NCBI GenBank assembly: GCA_934309145.1
Contig: CAKRCW010000006.1
Location: 62,001-126,000 of the forward strand
From: an uncultured Lachnospiraceae bacterium
Lineage (GTDB): Bacteria > Bacillota > Clostridia > Lachnospirales > Lachnospiraceae
Reading direction: 5' to 3'
DNA: 64,000 bases
Position 1 is the first letter of the stretch; each line of letters begins with the position of its first letter. Positions 8,168-17,268 of this stretch are shown piece after piece. The notes below the pieces were generated by a model, which saw nothing but the letters and a program-made list of their open reading frames with translations, did not search any database and was not told the DNA's origin. The translations under genes were made by a program, and so were the position numbers.

Positions 8168-10516
8168 TTACTGTAACTGAACAAGATTAGAACAGTGACG
8201 GTTTCCTTGTGCATCCTCTATTATAAACATACCATAATAAGGAATACCAGGAATCATGTCTCCTATAACTGTTGAGAAGCCATCACTTATAGGAAAATCA
8301 TTGTACCATATAGATACATCGTTCCAGTCTGCCTCATTGAAGTTGGTTAGGTCTTCCTCTGATGTAAACTGATGAGAGGCACTTCCAAATGCAATGTTCT
8401 GGTACTGTGAAATATCAACCTCATATCTGTCAGGAAATATTTCATTTCCGTTACTTGTAATGTAGTTCTCAATAGGATATGCACCAAGGATTTGTCCCTG
8501 AGGATGTTCCGCTGAGGTTTCCATTACAAAGTATACATATTCGGCGTCATCTCCCTCAATATCATCATTATATAAGATACTTGAGAGAAGATATCTGGTG
8601 TATGTGTCAGTTGCCTCCTGCTCTGTATACATAAGCTCGTAGGTATCTAGTGTTGTATCATTCTGTATATATATTATATTTCCGTTAAAATTAGCAGTAA
8701 GTGTATTTGTATCTGAGAGAGTAGTATCATTACTCATAGCAACAAATACGAAGTTGCCCGGCTGGTCTGTGTCAGCTCTTGATATTACATAATATGCATT
8801 TTGGCAGCTTGCAGCCTGTGCATCTGTGAGCTGTAAGCCAAATGTCATATCTCCGTTCACAGTCGGAATAAGTGTATTAGGATCCCATTCTGCTGTGAGT
8901 GTTGTCTCACCACATAGAAGAGTGGCAAAGTTAGAGATATAATCGGCATAGTCTGTAGCAAAGTTGAAGCCATAGTACATAGGAATGTAGTAGCCTGAGC
9001 TCTGCTTAGCATTATAAGGATAGTATATCGAAACGCCATTTGCATTATCCTCATTAGTGGTGTTATATACTATAAAGCTTGATACGGCCTCCTCAAGTGC
9101 TGTTGCTTCCGGCAAAAACTCTGTTTTCATGTTCTGGCTGAGGTCTAGCAAATCAACTGTATCATATGAGTATTCGCTGGTAAACTCTGAGGCGAGCTCC
9201 TTGGTTGTTGAACGTATTCTTGAATACTTTACATATGTTTCGTTGTTAAGAGATGTGTTAGCCTTTAGGAATAAATCATTAAGTGCATTCTCAACATCTG
9301 ATATCTTGGTTAAGTCTAATACTGACATTGTTATATCGCAGTATGAGAATGGTGTTGATGAAAAATTACTTTCTGTCTCGGATATGTAGTGGTCGGCAAT
9401 TTCTGTGCCAATTTCTGAACCATCTGACATATCGCTTATATCACTTAAGAAGCTATAGTCCCAGCCCCATGACGGTTCAGACTCCTGTGAGGCAATAAGG
9501 TAATTGGAATAAGGACTAAGTATATGTGCAGTCTCTATGTTAGCCATAAGGCAGGCATCAAAACCAACCCATTCAAGCTTGTTATCCTCATTAAATGGAC
9601 TTGAGTCAAATGCCTCAGATAACTCCTCAAGAGTAAGATAATCGTCAGTAAGCTCATCATATCCGTAACCTGAAAATGCACCTCCACCGTGATTCCAGAG
9701 TATAAGACCATATTCGTCAGCGGGATAATTCTCATATGAGTATGTCATGAAGTCGGATAGTGTATCGGGCTCACCCATATTTCTTGCATCCTCGCTTGAA
9801 ACCTCTACTAATTCGCCGTCCTGTACAAGGAAGGTCGCATTGGCGTCATCAGGTATATCTGAGTCGTACCATCCGTTGCTTCCACCCGTGTATATAAGAT
9901 AGTTAGTCTCTTCATCAAGGTCTGCGCTAAGAATTTCGTTGATATCATCTGTTGCAGCACCATACTCACTCTCAAGATTTGAGCCAACTATATACATCAT
10001 TATAGTTTTCTTGCTGCCGGTACTTGCCACTGGAGTTTCCGTGGTTGATGCCTCAGTTGATGAATCAGATGCCATCTCAGTTGTGTCATCTGTAGTGTAA
10101 TCCTTAACGTCATTGTTTTTGACAATGATAACAACGATAATTGCAATTATGACTGCCACACCACATGAGATACCTGTTATTAAAGGCCATTTCTTTTTTT
10201 GCTTTGAAGCAGGCTTGTTTGGAACAGAAGCAGCGTTATTATATGGACTATTATTCTGATATTGGCTGCTCTGATATTGATTATAATTCTGGTATTGGTT
10301 AGCCTGATATTGATTATAATTCTGATATTGGTTAGCCTGATACTGATTATAATTCTGGTATTGGTTAGCCTGATACTGATTATAATTCTGGTATTGGTTA
10401 GCCTGATACTGATTATTGTTCTGATATTGGTTTCCCTGATAAGTATTGTAGGTCTGGTTGCAGACTGGACAGATACCATACTCATTTAGAGGATGACCGC
10501 AGTTTTTACAATACAT
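8168..10516 (-). CDS. Membrane-anchored clostripain-family (C11) cysteine protease with zinc ribbon and QYQN repeats
   Basis: A 782-residue protein with an unusual build. Residues 3-19 form a zinc ribbon (CKNC...CPVC). Residues about 25-95 are low-complexity repeats of the 11-residue unit QYQANQYQNYN. A transmembrane segment lies at about 112-133, followed by a Ser/Thr linker. The C11 peptidase domain runs from about 175 to 530: MYIVGSNLES, the catalytic His in LILWNHGGG and the catalytic Cys in FDACLMANI. A C-terminal domain of about 230 residues of unknown role follows. With no signal peptide, a type II topology is likely: ribbon and repeats inside the cell, protease outside. C11 enzymes usually cleave after Arg or Lys; the specificity here is not known. 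The gene is single, with its own terminator. Confidence 0.85.
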   Translation of the reverse strand: MYCKNCGHPLNEYGICPVCNQTYNTYQGNQYQNNNQYQANQYQNYNQYQANQYQNYNQYQANQYQNYNQYQANQYQNYNQYQSSQYQNNSPYNNAASVPNKPASKQKKKWPLITGISCGVAVIIAIIVVIIVKNNDVKDYTTDDTTEMASDSSTEASTTETPVASTGSKKTIMMYIVGSNLESEYGAATDDINEILSADLDEETNYLIYTGGSNGWYDSDIPDDANATFLVQDGELVEVSSEDARNMGEPDTLSDFMTYSYENYPADEYGLILWNHGGGAFSGYGYDELTDDYLTLEELSEAFDSSPFNEDNKLEWVGFDACLMANIETAHILSPYSNYLIASQESEPSWGWDYSFLSDISDMSDGSEIGTEIADHYISETESNFSSTPFSYCDITMSVLDLTKISDVENALNDLFLKANTSLNNETYVKYSRIRSTTKELASEFTSEYSYDTVDLLDLSQNMKTEFLPEATALEEAVSSFIVYNTTNEDNANGVSIYYPYNAKQSSGYYIPMYYGFNFATDYADYISNFATLLCGETTLTAEWDPNTLIPTVNGDMTFGLQLTDAQAASCQNAYYVISRADTDQPGNFVFVAMSNDTTLSDTNTLTANFNGNIIYIQNDTTLDTYELMYTEQEATDTYTRYLLSSILYNDDIEGDDAEYVYFVMETSAEHPQGQILGAYPIENYITSNGNEIFPDRYEVDISQYQNIAFGSASHQFTSEEDLTNFNEADWNDVSIWYNDFPISDGFSTVIGDMIPGIPYYGMFIIEDAQGNRHCSNLVQLQ
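10262..10426. repeat. Five tandem 33-bp coding repeats
   Basis: Five units of 33 bp begin at 10262, 10295, 10328, 10361 and 10394, each starting TTGG on the plus strand. They encode QYQANQYQNYN-type units of the C11 protease on the minus strand. The units differ at only a few bases, so the array could change copy number by slippage or recombination. Confidence 0.9.
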
Positions 10517-10640
10517 AATTTCCCCCTCCTATTTTATATAACTTATGCAATAATTTTAACATATAAATGCTTAATTTCATACTTGAATTTGTAAAAATAT
10601 GTTATTATAAAAGAAAGTTTGGCAGGTGAGGAGATAATAC

Positions 10641-11594
10641 ATGGATATACAGAATATTAAGGATTTAAGAGACCGTTTATATGGTAATATATCAAATATT
10701 ATAGTTGGCAAGGGGAAAACTATAGAGCTAATAATTGTTGCACTTTTATCTAAGGGACATGTGCTTATAGAGGACAGACCAGGGACAGGTAAAACTATGC
10801 TTGCAAAGGCTGTGGCATTAAGTATGAGTGGCGAATTTAAGCGTATACAATTTACACCAGACCTTATGCCATCAGACGTGACGGGAATTAATATATATAA
10901 CCAGAAGGAAGCTGAGTTTAAGCTTATGAGAGGTCCTGTCTTTACCAATATTCTTCTTGCAGATGAGATTAACAGGGCAACTCCAAGAACCCAGTCAAGC
11001 TTGCTTGAGGCCATGGAAGAAAAACAGGTAACTATAGATGGTGAGACATTAAAGCTTAGAGAACCATTTATGGTTCTTGCAACAGAGAATCCGATTGAGA
11101 CTACAGGCACTTATCCGCTTCCGGAGGCACAGCTTGACAGATTTTTTATGAAGCTTGATATGGGAGAAAATGAAAAACAAGATGAGCTTTCTATCATAGA
11201 CAGATATATCAATAGTACACCACTAAATGACATTAAGCCTGTGTGTGGTATAGATGAGATAATAGAGGCACAGAAAGCTGTATCAGGTGTGTATGTACAT
11301 CAGTGCGTAAGGGAATATATAGTTGACATAATTATGGAAACAAGAAAATGCAAAAGCCTTGTCTCAGGAGTAAGTTCAAGAGGTACACTTGCGATAACAA
11401 CTGCCAGTCAGGCATATGCGGCAATTAATGGAAGAAGCTATGTTGAGCCTGATGATGTGATATATGTAGCACCATATGTTTTAAGCCACAGAGTATGTGC
11501 TTCCGGTTATGGAACATCATACAAAAGAGGGCTTGAGATAATAAGGAATCTTGTGTCAGAGGTAACAGTACCTATAGAAAAATGGGAGTTATAA
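10641..11594 (+). CDS. MoxR-family AAA+ ATPase
   Basis: A 317-residue AAA+ protein. Walker A (EDRPGTGKTMLAKA), Walker B (ILLADEINRA), sensor 1 (VLATENPIE) and the arginine-finger region are all visible. MoxR ATPases act as chaperone-like factors that help assemble or activate partner complexes, often those with von Willebrand or DUF58 proteins encoded next door. The ATG is preceded by GAGGAG. The next gene starts directly after its stop codon, and the third overlaps the second by 11 nt, so the three form an operon. Confidence 0.93.
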   Translation: MDIQNIKDLRDRLYGNISNIIVGKGKTIELIIVALLSKGHVLIEDRPGTGKTMLAKAVALSMSGEFKRIQFTPDLMPSDVTGINIYNQKEAEFKLMRGPVFTNILLADEINRATPRTQSSLLEAMEEKQVTIDGETLKLREPFMVLATENPIETTGTYPLPEAQLDRFFMKLDMGENEKQDELSIIDRYINSTPLNDIKPVCGIDEIIEAQKAVSGVYVHQCVREYIVDIIMETRKCKSLVSGVSSRGTLAITTASQAYAAINGRSYVEPDDVIYVAPYVLSHRVCASGYGTSYKRGLEIIRNLVSEVTVPIEKWEL

Positions 11595-12716
11595 ATGCGA
11601 ATTGTTATAGTTATAGTAATAGCAGTATTGATATATACAATTCAACAGAGAATATACAGACAGTTGTGGGATAACGGACTTTCCGTGAGCATTACCTTTG
11701 ATGAGGAATACATAGAAAATGGCTCAACAACATTTTTGTCTGAGAGTGTGACAAACAGTAAGTATCTTCCGCTTCCGGTAATACATGTAAAGTTTGCAAC
11801 GGACAGGAGTTTTACATTTGTGGACAATGAAAATGCTTCTGTAACAGACTCTTATCACAGAAACGATGTTTTTTCAATAATGGGTAATGAGCGGATAACA
11901 AGGAGACTTGAGTTTACGGCTGCTAAGCGTGGATTATATAAGATATCTGCAACAGAGCTTGTTGCTAAGGATTTCTTTATGACAAGGAGCTTCGCAAAGC
12001 AGATTAAGAATACAGCAGGACTTTATGTGTTTCCTGAGAAGTATGATAATGTAGAGATTGGTGTGCTTTGCCGTACCTTGATAGGAGAGCTTACATCGAA
12101 CCGGTCTTTAGTGGAGGATCCGTATACATTTAGAGGAATAAGGGATTATGATGCCTCATTTACCATGAATAGAATTAACTGGAAAGCCAGTGCTAAGACA
12201 TGCAGTATGAAGGTTAATGTCTATGACCACAGCTATGAGCAGAAGGTTAAGCTTATGCTTGATTTAGAGCCTAACGCGATGCTTAAGATAGAGACAATGC
12301 AGGAGATATGTATAAAGCTTGCAAGCACTGTAGCGGAGAAGCTTATAAGCAGTAATGTTCCGACAGCATTTGTCACAAATGGTATAGATGAAGAAACTGA
12401 TATGGAGGGGCGTGTTGATGTCGGAGCCTCAAAGGGACATATGATAGCCATAGACAAGTGTCTTTCTCGAATAAAGGGAAATTCAGGGCTTGATGGCTTT
12501 ATGAAGCTTATTGACAGTGAGCTTTCATGTAGGGATGACAATATAAGCTATGTGATTATTTCGTCATACTGCAAGGAGGATTTGCTGATTAAGCTGGATT
12601 ATCTTAATGCCAGACATATCCCTTTCAAGCTGATTGTTCCGTATTATGATATACAGAACGAGAAGTTTAATCGCAGTTACATCTGTGGATGGGAGGTGGC
12701 TTACGATGAGGTATAA
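11595..12716 (+). CDS. DUF58 domain protein, partner of MoxR
   Basis: A 373-residue protein. An N-terminal membrane segment (about 2-16) anchors a beta-rich region, followed by the DUF58 domain with its signature (IRDYDASFTMNRINWKASA) at about residues 180-205. DUF58 proteins contain a vWA-like fold and are usually encoded directly after moxR. The role is probably in envelope or cell-surface biogenesis, by association only. The gene starts right at the stop of moxR (TAA then ATG) and its end overlaps the next gene. Confidence 0.85.
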   Translation: MRIVIVIVIAVLIYTIQQRIYRQLWDNGLSVSITFDEEYIENGSTTFLSESVTNSKYLPLPVIHVKFATDRSFTFVDNENASVTDSYHRNDVFSIMGNERITRRLEFTAAKRGLYKISATELVAKDFFMTRSFAKQIKNTAGLYVFPEKYDNVEIGVLCRTLIGELTSNRSLVEDPYTFRGIRDYDASFTMNRINWKASAKTCSMKVNVYDHSYEQKVKLMLDLEPNAMLKIETMQEICIKLASTVAEKLISSNVPTAFVTNGIDEETDMEGRVDVGASKGHMIAIDKCLSRIKGNSGLDGFMKLIDSELSCRDDNISYVIISSYCKEDLLIKLDYLNARHIPFKLIVPYYDIQNEKFNRSYICGWEVAYDEV

Positions 12717-13926
12717 TATAGAAATTATACGAAAGCTGCTCAGATTTTTCTATGAGCTTTTGTTTGCTGTTCTCATGCTTGAATTTGTGATAGTGATATT
12801 CTATAAGGATAGTGTGTCATATAAAAATATAGCTGTGATTGTCGCATTTTATGTGCTGTCTTATGTGGCGAGGGAGAAGAGTAATAATATTTTTATAATG
12901 CTTGTTATTCATATTATACCTATTGTTGTTCTTTGCTTTATGAATATCGAGATAAAATATATAGTGCTTTATTCACTATTTATGATATTTTTGGCAGATG
13001 CATCTTATATGTACATAAGAAAGGGAATGGTTCTTCTTCCTATGACGGATTTTCCGTGGGTGACATTTCTTATGTGTTTGGTCATATACATATATGGATA
13101 TTTCACTAAAAGCCTGGATATGATAAAGGGGATATATATCATTCCTGTAATTTTAATATTCATATATTTGTTCAGCATATATGCAGATGGACTAAAGAAG
13201 TATGTAATATCCACAAGTGATATATCAGGACTTCCTATAAGAAGTATAATTATCACCAATACCAGTATAGTAGGTTTTGTGTCATTTCTGTTACTATGCC
13301 TTATTATAATATCCGGAAGACTTGACCTTACAGGACTTACCTCTAAGCTTGTGCTTGGATTTGCAGCTATACTTAAGGTTATATGGGCGGTTATATCATT
13401 TATTGGTGCAATAATAGGAAGCATGATTACAACGGGCAGGAGCAATCTCGCTGCAAACAGCAGTAATTATGGTGAACAAATAGGTGCTGAGGCAGGGCAT
13501 TTGGCAGAGCTTATGGAAGGGATAATGAAGCTTGCCCTTATCGCATTGCTTGTTTATGCTTTGTACAGGCTTGGAAAGTATATACTCAGCATAATATTTG
13601 TGAGATACAGGCATGAGGATGGAAAGGTGGAAAATGTTTCTGCGCCTGTAAAGAAGCATATTGTAAAGGAGAAGCTTCCTAAGAGAAAGGTTGAAAGGCT
13701 GGATATCACACAAAGATTCAGGAGAATGTATAAGAGTTATGTGGAGAGACATATATATGAACTGTCACTAGATAAGTCAACCACTTGTAGAGAGATAGAG
13801 CAGGAAATGGAGAAGCTTGAAATAGAATCCGCACACGAGATTTCGGAGCTTTACAGTAAGGTGAGGTATGGAGGCGTTGAGGCAGACCGCAAAATACTAA
13901 AAAAAATGCACGATATCACGAGATAA
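12706..13926 (+). CDS. Multi-spanning membrane protein with DUF4129-like tail
   Basis: A 406-residue protein. The frame is open from 12634, but the ATG at 12706 follows a GGGAGGTGG ribosome site and overlaps the DUF58 stop by 11 nt. About seven or eight hydrophobic segments lie between residues 10 and 300, then a charged cytoplasmic tail of about 100 residues. The tail resembles DUF4129 (region FRRMYKSYVERH to EADRKILKKM). In many bacteria the third gene of this operon is a transglutaminase-like membrane protein carrying DUF4129. Here the transglutaminase domain is absent and only the membrane and tail parts remain. Confidence 0.65.
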   Translation: MRYNIEIIRKLLRFFYELLFAVLMLEFVIVIFYKDSVSYKNIAVIVAFYVLSYVAREKSNNIFIMLVIHIIPIVVLCFMNIEIKYIVLYSLFMIFLADASYMYIRKGMVLLPMTDFPWVTFLMCLVIYIYGYFTKSLDMIKGIYIIPVILIFIYLFSIYADGLKKYVISTSDISGLPIRSIIITNTSIVGFVSFLLLCLIIISGRLDLTGLTSKLVLGFAAILKVIWAVISFIGAIIGSMITTGRSNLAANSSNYGEQIGAEAGHLAELMEGIMKLALIALLVYALYRLGKYILSIIFVRYRHEDGKVENVSAPVKKHIVKEKLPKRKVERLDITQRFRRMYKSYVERHIYELSLDKSTTCREIEQEMEKLEIESAHEISELYSKVRYGGVEADRKILKKMHDITR

Positions 13927-13996
13927 TGCAGATTGAATATTTCAAAGCTATGTGGTAAAATATCTATAGTTTTATGCTACCAGGAGGATAATTGTT

Positions 13997-15433
13997 ATGA
14001 AGAAGATAGCTTATATAGCATCTGAGTGTGTTCCATTTATAAAAACAGGTGGACTTGCGGATGTAGTGGGGACTTTGCCAAAGATTTTTGATAAAAAGGA
14101 ATATGATGTGAGGGTTATTATTCCTAATTATATGTGCCTTCCGGCAAAATATAAAGAGAAGATGCGTTACCTTACACATTTTCATATGGACATAGGCTGG
14201 AAACAGCAGTACGTTGGTGTAATGTATTTGGAGTATGACGGAGTACCTGTATACTTTATAGATAACGAGTATTATTTTAATGGTTTTAATATATACGGTG
14301 ATGTTAAATGGGATATAGAGAAGTACTGCTATTTCTGTAAGGCAGCATTATCTATCTTACCTAGTGTAGGCTTTCAGCCTGATATCCTCCATTGCCATGA
14401 CTGGCAGGCAGGCTTAGTACCTGTTTACCTTAAGACTTTATTTGCGGATAATCCATTTTATAGTGGCATGAAATCAATTATGACAATTCATAATTTACAG
14501 TTTCAGGGAAGATGGGATATCAAGACAATTCAGGAGTATTCAGGTCTGCCAGATTATCTGTTCACACCTGATAAGCTTGAGATGCACAAGGATGCAAGTA
14601 TGTTAAAGGGTGGTCTTGTATATGCTGACAAGATTACAACTGTGTCAAATACATATGCACAGGAGATTCAGACACCTCAGTATGGTGAAGGCTTAGAGGG
14701 TCTTTTGAGTGCTAGAAATCAGTCCTTGTGGGGTATTGTCAATGGTATAGATTACAATGAGTACAATCCTGCAACAGATAAGAAGATATATAAGAATTAT
14801 ACAATCAAGAACTTCCGTAAGAACAAGGTTCAGAATAAGATTCAGCTTCAGAAAAAGCTTGGACTGCCGGAAGATCCTAATGCTTACATGATAGGTATTA
14901 TCTCACGTCTTACTGACCAGAAGGGATTGGATTTAGTTGATCGTGTAATGAATGATATTTGTACAGATGGAACACAGTTCGTTGTTCTTGGTACAGGTGA
15001 CAGAAAATACGAGGATATGTTTAAGTATTATCAGGGTATACATCCTGCTAAGGTATCAGCTAATATATATTTCTCAGGTGACCTTTCACATGAGATGTAT
15101 GCCGCCTGTGATGCAATGCTTGTTCCTTCAAGATTTGAGCCTTGTGGTCTTACACAGCTCATGGCGTTAAGATATGGAACTCTTCCTATAGTAAGAGAGA
15201 CAGGTGGACTTAAAGACACAGTTCAGCCTTATAACGAGTTTGAAGGACAGGGAACCGGCTTCTCATTTGCAAATTACAATGCATTTGAATTACTTAATAC
15301 AATTAACTACTCTAAGCGTATATTCTTTGACTATAAGGATGCTTGGCAGAATATGCAGGAGAGGGCAATGCAGCAGAATTATAGCTGGACTAATTCGGCT
15401 GAGATCTATCAGAGATTGTATGAGCAGGTATAG
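13997..15433 (+). CDS. glgA: Glycogen synthase (ADP-glucose type)
   Basis: A 478-residue GT5 glycosyltransferase that adds glucose from ADP-glucose to the non-reducing end of alpha-1,4-glucans. The N-terminal KTGGLADVVG motif binds ADP-glucose. The C-terminal GT-B half carries SRFEPCGLTQLMALRYGTLPI, with the conserved catalytic Glu. Length is usual. The start follows CAGGAGG. No other glycogen genes are beside it; it stands alone between the MoxR operon and cysK and ends in its own terminator. Confidence 0.95.
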   Translation: MKKIAYIASECVPFIKTGGLADVVGTLPKIFDKKEYDVRVIIPNYMCLPAKYKEKMRYLTHFHMDIGWKQQYVGVMYLEYDGVPVYFIDNEYYFNGFNIYGDVKWDIEKYCYFCKAALSILPSVGFQPDILHCHDWQAGLVPVYLKTLFADNPFYSGMKSIMTIHNLQFQGRWDIKTIQEYSGLPDYLFTPDKLEMHKDASMLKGGLVYADKITTVSNTYAQEIQTPQYGEGLEGLLSARNQSLWGIVNGIDYNEYNPATDKKIYKNYTIKNFRKNKVQNKIQLQKKLGLPEDPNAYMIGIISRLTDQKGLDLVDRVMNDICTDGTQFVVLGTGDRKYEDMFKYYQGIHPAKVSANIYFSGDLSHEMYAACDAMLVPSRFEPCGLTQLMALRYGTLPIVRETGGLKDTVQPYNEFEGQGTGFSFANYNAFELLNTINYSKRIFFDYKDAWQNMQERAMQQNYSWTNSAEIYQRLYEQV

Positions 15434-15470
15434 ATGATATATCAGATATAAGAATATAATTTAGAATTAC

Positions 15471-15522
15471 AGAAGGATAGCCTTTTACATGTGAATTCAT
15501 GTGGAAGGTTATCCTTCTTTTT
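15471..15522 (+). terminator. Intrinsic terminator after glgA
   Basis: AGAAGGATAgCCTT and AAGGttATCCTTCT form an imperfect stem with an apical ACATGTG/CATGT section, followed by a T tract. Confidence 0.85.
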
Positions 15523-15550
15523 GTGATTATAAATAGTATAAAAATAACTG

Positions 15551-15579
15551 TTGACAAATCGTTATATAGGATATATAAT
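15551..15579 (+). promoter_or_regulatory. Consensus promoter of cysK
   Basis: TTGACA (15551-15556), a 17-bp spacer and TATAAT (15574-15579): a perfect housekeeping-sigma promoter 57 bp upstream of the cysK start. No riboswitch or T-box fold was recognised between it and the gene. Confidence 0.85.
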
Positions 15580-15636
15580 GCAAAACATAGAAAACCTAGA
15601 AAGATAATAGGAAATGGAATAAGGAGGAACATAAAT

Positions 15637-16572
15637 ATGAGTAAGATAATCGAAAGTTCACTTGAGTTAATAGGAAATACACCACTTCTTAATGCCAGTC
15701 GTTATGCAGCTAATGCAGGTGTTAAGGATGTAAAGATTTTGACAAAGCTTGAATACTTAAATCCGGCAGGTTCAGTTAAGGATCGTATAGCATTTGCAAT
15801 GATAGAGGATGCTGAGAAGAAGGGTACTCTTAAGCCGGGGGCAACAATTATCGAGCCTACATCAGGCAATACAGGAATTGGTCTTGCAGCGGTGGCTACT
15901 GCAAAGGGATATAAGGCAATACTTACACTTCCTGACACAATGAGCGTTGAGAGAAGAAATCTCTTACAGGCATATGGTGCTGAGCTTGTTTTGACAGAGG
16001 GTGCTAAGGGTATGAAGGGTGCTATTGCCAAGGCAGAAGAGCTAAAGGAGAGTATACCTGGTTCGGTGATTTTAGGACAGTTCGTTAATCCTGCAAACCC
16101 TGCAATCCATAAGGCAACAACCGGTCCTGAGATATGGGAGCAGACAGATGGTAAGGTTGATATATTTATAGCAGGTGTTGGAACAGGCGGTACTGTAACA
16201 GGTGTCGGCGAGTATCTTAAGTCACAGAATCCTGATGTTAAAGTTGTTGCAGTAGAGCCAGCAACAAGTCCTGTATTATCAAAGGGAACACCTGGAGCAC
16301 ATAAGATACAGGGAATAGGTGCAGGCTTTGTACCAGATGTTCTTAATACTAAGATATATGATGAGGTTATAGCTATAGAGAATGATGATGCGTTTGATGA
16401 GGGACGTGCATTTGCACTTAGCGAGGGTATCCTTGTTGGTATTTCTTCAGGTGCAGCATTGAAGGCAGCGACAATCCTTGCTTCAAGACCTGAGAACAAG
16501 GGTAAGAATATAGTTGTTTTATTACCTGATTCAGGTGACAGATATTTATCTACACCATTGTTCAGCAGATAA
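15637..16572 (+). CDS. cysK: Cysteine synthase A (O-acetylserine sulfhydrylase)
   Basis: A 311-residue PLP enzyme that makes cysteine from O-acetylserine and sulfide. The PLP lysine is K48 in PAGSVKDR. The substrate loop TSGNTG and the phosphate-binding GVGTGGT loop are present. The frame is open from 15499 but the ATG at 15637 follows AAGGAGG and gives the standard N terminus (SKIIESSLELIGNTPLL). Sulfur genes follow: an Rrf2 regulator and metY. Confidence 0.95.
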   Translation: MSKIIESSLELIGNTPLLNASRYAANAGVKDVKILTKLEYLNPAGSVKDRIAFAMIEDAEKKGTLKPGATIIEPTSGNTGIGLAAVATAKGYKAILTLPDTMSVERRNLLQAYGAELVLTEGAKGMKGAIAKAEELKESIPGSVILGQFVNPANPAIHKATTGPEIWEQTDGKVDIFIAGVGTGGTVTGVGEYLKSQNPDVKVVAVEPATSPVLSKGTPGAHKIQGIGAGFVPDVLNTKIYDEVIAIENDDAFDEGRAFALSEGILVGISSGAALKAATILASRPENKGKNIVVLLPDSGDRYLSTPLFSR

Positions 16573-16592
16573 TCAAATAAACTTGACTTTTT

Positions 16593-16660
16593 AAATCCCA
16601 AACCATATAATTCATACAAATCAAGTCGGATTTTTCAGAATTGTATAGTTTGGGATTTTT
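16593..16660 (+). terminator. Terminator-like hairpin between cysK and the Rrf2 gene
   Basis: A 21-bp stem (16593-16613 with 16638-16658, two differences) with a loop of about 24 nt and a T tract after the right arm. It ends only 26 nt before the Rrf2 start codon, so it could act as a leader terminator as well as ending cysK. Confidence 0.75.
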
Positions 16661-16686
16661 ATGATGATAGAATTAGGAGGTTGTAT

Positions 16687-17121
16687 ATGAAAATTTCAAC
16701 AAAGGGAAGATATGCTCTCAGGCTTATGCTGGACTTAGCAACCTATAATACGGGTGAGCCGATAGCTTTAAAGGATATTGCCAGACGACAGAATATTTCA
16801 GAAAAGTATCTCGAGCAGATTATCTCCATTCTCAATAAGGCGGGCTTTGTAAGGAGTATAAGAGGTGCTCAGGGCGGATATGTGCTTACAAGAGATATCA
16901 GGGATTATACAGTTGGTATGATTTTGAGACTTACTGAGGGAGAGCTTGCCCCAGTTAATTGTGTAGGAAGAGATGCTATAGAATGTGAGCGTATGGAGAG
17001 CTGTGTTACAGTCAGGATATGGCAGAGATTATATGACGCTATAAATGGAGTTGTTGATAGTATTACATTGGCAGATCTTGTGGAGTGGCAGAGTGAATTG
17101 GTGGACCAGTATATGATTTAA
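16687..17121 (+). CDS. Rrf2-family transcriptional regulator (CymR/IscR-like)
   Basis: A 144-residue winged-helix regulator. The start ATG at 16687 has AGGAGG six bases upstream. The N-terminal MKISTKGRYALRLMLDLA and the recognition helix region SEKYLEQIISILNKAG are typical. Three cysteines (C92, C100, C106) lie where IscR holds its Fe-S cluster (C92, C98, C104 in IscR), with a slightly different spacing, so it may sense Fe-S status. Its position between cysK and metY instead suggests a CymR-like role in sulfur metabolism. The two ideas are not exclusive. Possible operators are two ATAGGAATT boxes just downstream. Confidence 0.88.
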   Translation: MKISTKGRYALRLMLDLATYNTGEPIALKDIARRQNISEKYLEQIISILNKAGFVRSIRGAQGGYVLTRDIRDYTVGMILRLTEGELAPVNCVGRDAIECERMESCVTVRIWQRLYDAINGVVDSITLADLVEWQSELVDQYMI

Positions 17122-17126
17122 CTGAT

Positions 17127-17216
17127 ATAGGAATTGCCTATAACCAGCTAAAAATTTTGAGTAATAGACAGGGTAAAAAACGTGTGCTATTATATCCTTG
17201 TAATCAGATAGGAATT
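17127..17216 (+). promoter_or_regulatory. metY promoter with two ATAGGAATT boxes
   Basis: TAGACA (17165-17170), a 17-bp spacer and TATTAT (17188-17193) form the likely promoter of metY. Two copies of ATAGGAATT lie at 17127-17135 and 17208-17216; the second falls near the expected transcription start, a repressor position. GGAATT cores are reported for CymR-type sulfur regulators, and an Rrf2 gene is adjacent, so these are candidate operators. This is inference. Confidence 0.5.
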
Positions 17217-17268
17217 CCGATATAAAAAATATATTAATGGTGACACAGGTCACAGAAAGAGGTGCATT

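Noticed and set aside
9057..9389. Open frame of 110 codons on the plus strand within the protease gene
   Set aside because: It lies antisense to the conserved C11 catalytic domain, has no ribosome site and no recognisable family.
10262..10426. CRISPR-like array of 33-bp units
   Set aside because: The units are contiguous with no spacers and encode protein repeats in frame.
10262..10489. Open plus-strand frame coding a very hydrophobic repeat
   Set aside because: It is the antisense reading of the 33-bp QYQN repeats; the absence of stops follows from the repeat.
12634..12705. Upstream extension of the third MoxR-operon gene
   Set aside because: It lies inside DUF58, while the ATG at 12706 has GGGAGGTGG.
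15499..15636. Upstream extension of cysK
   Set aside because: It runs through the glgA terminator and the cysK promoter, so it would not be transcribed.
15434..15636. T-box or SAM riboswitch before cysK or metY
   Set aside because: Neither leader shows the conserved T-box word or a SAM-riboswitch core; simple promoters explain the sites.
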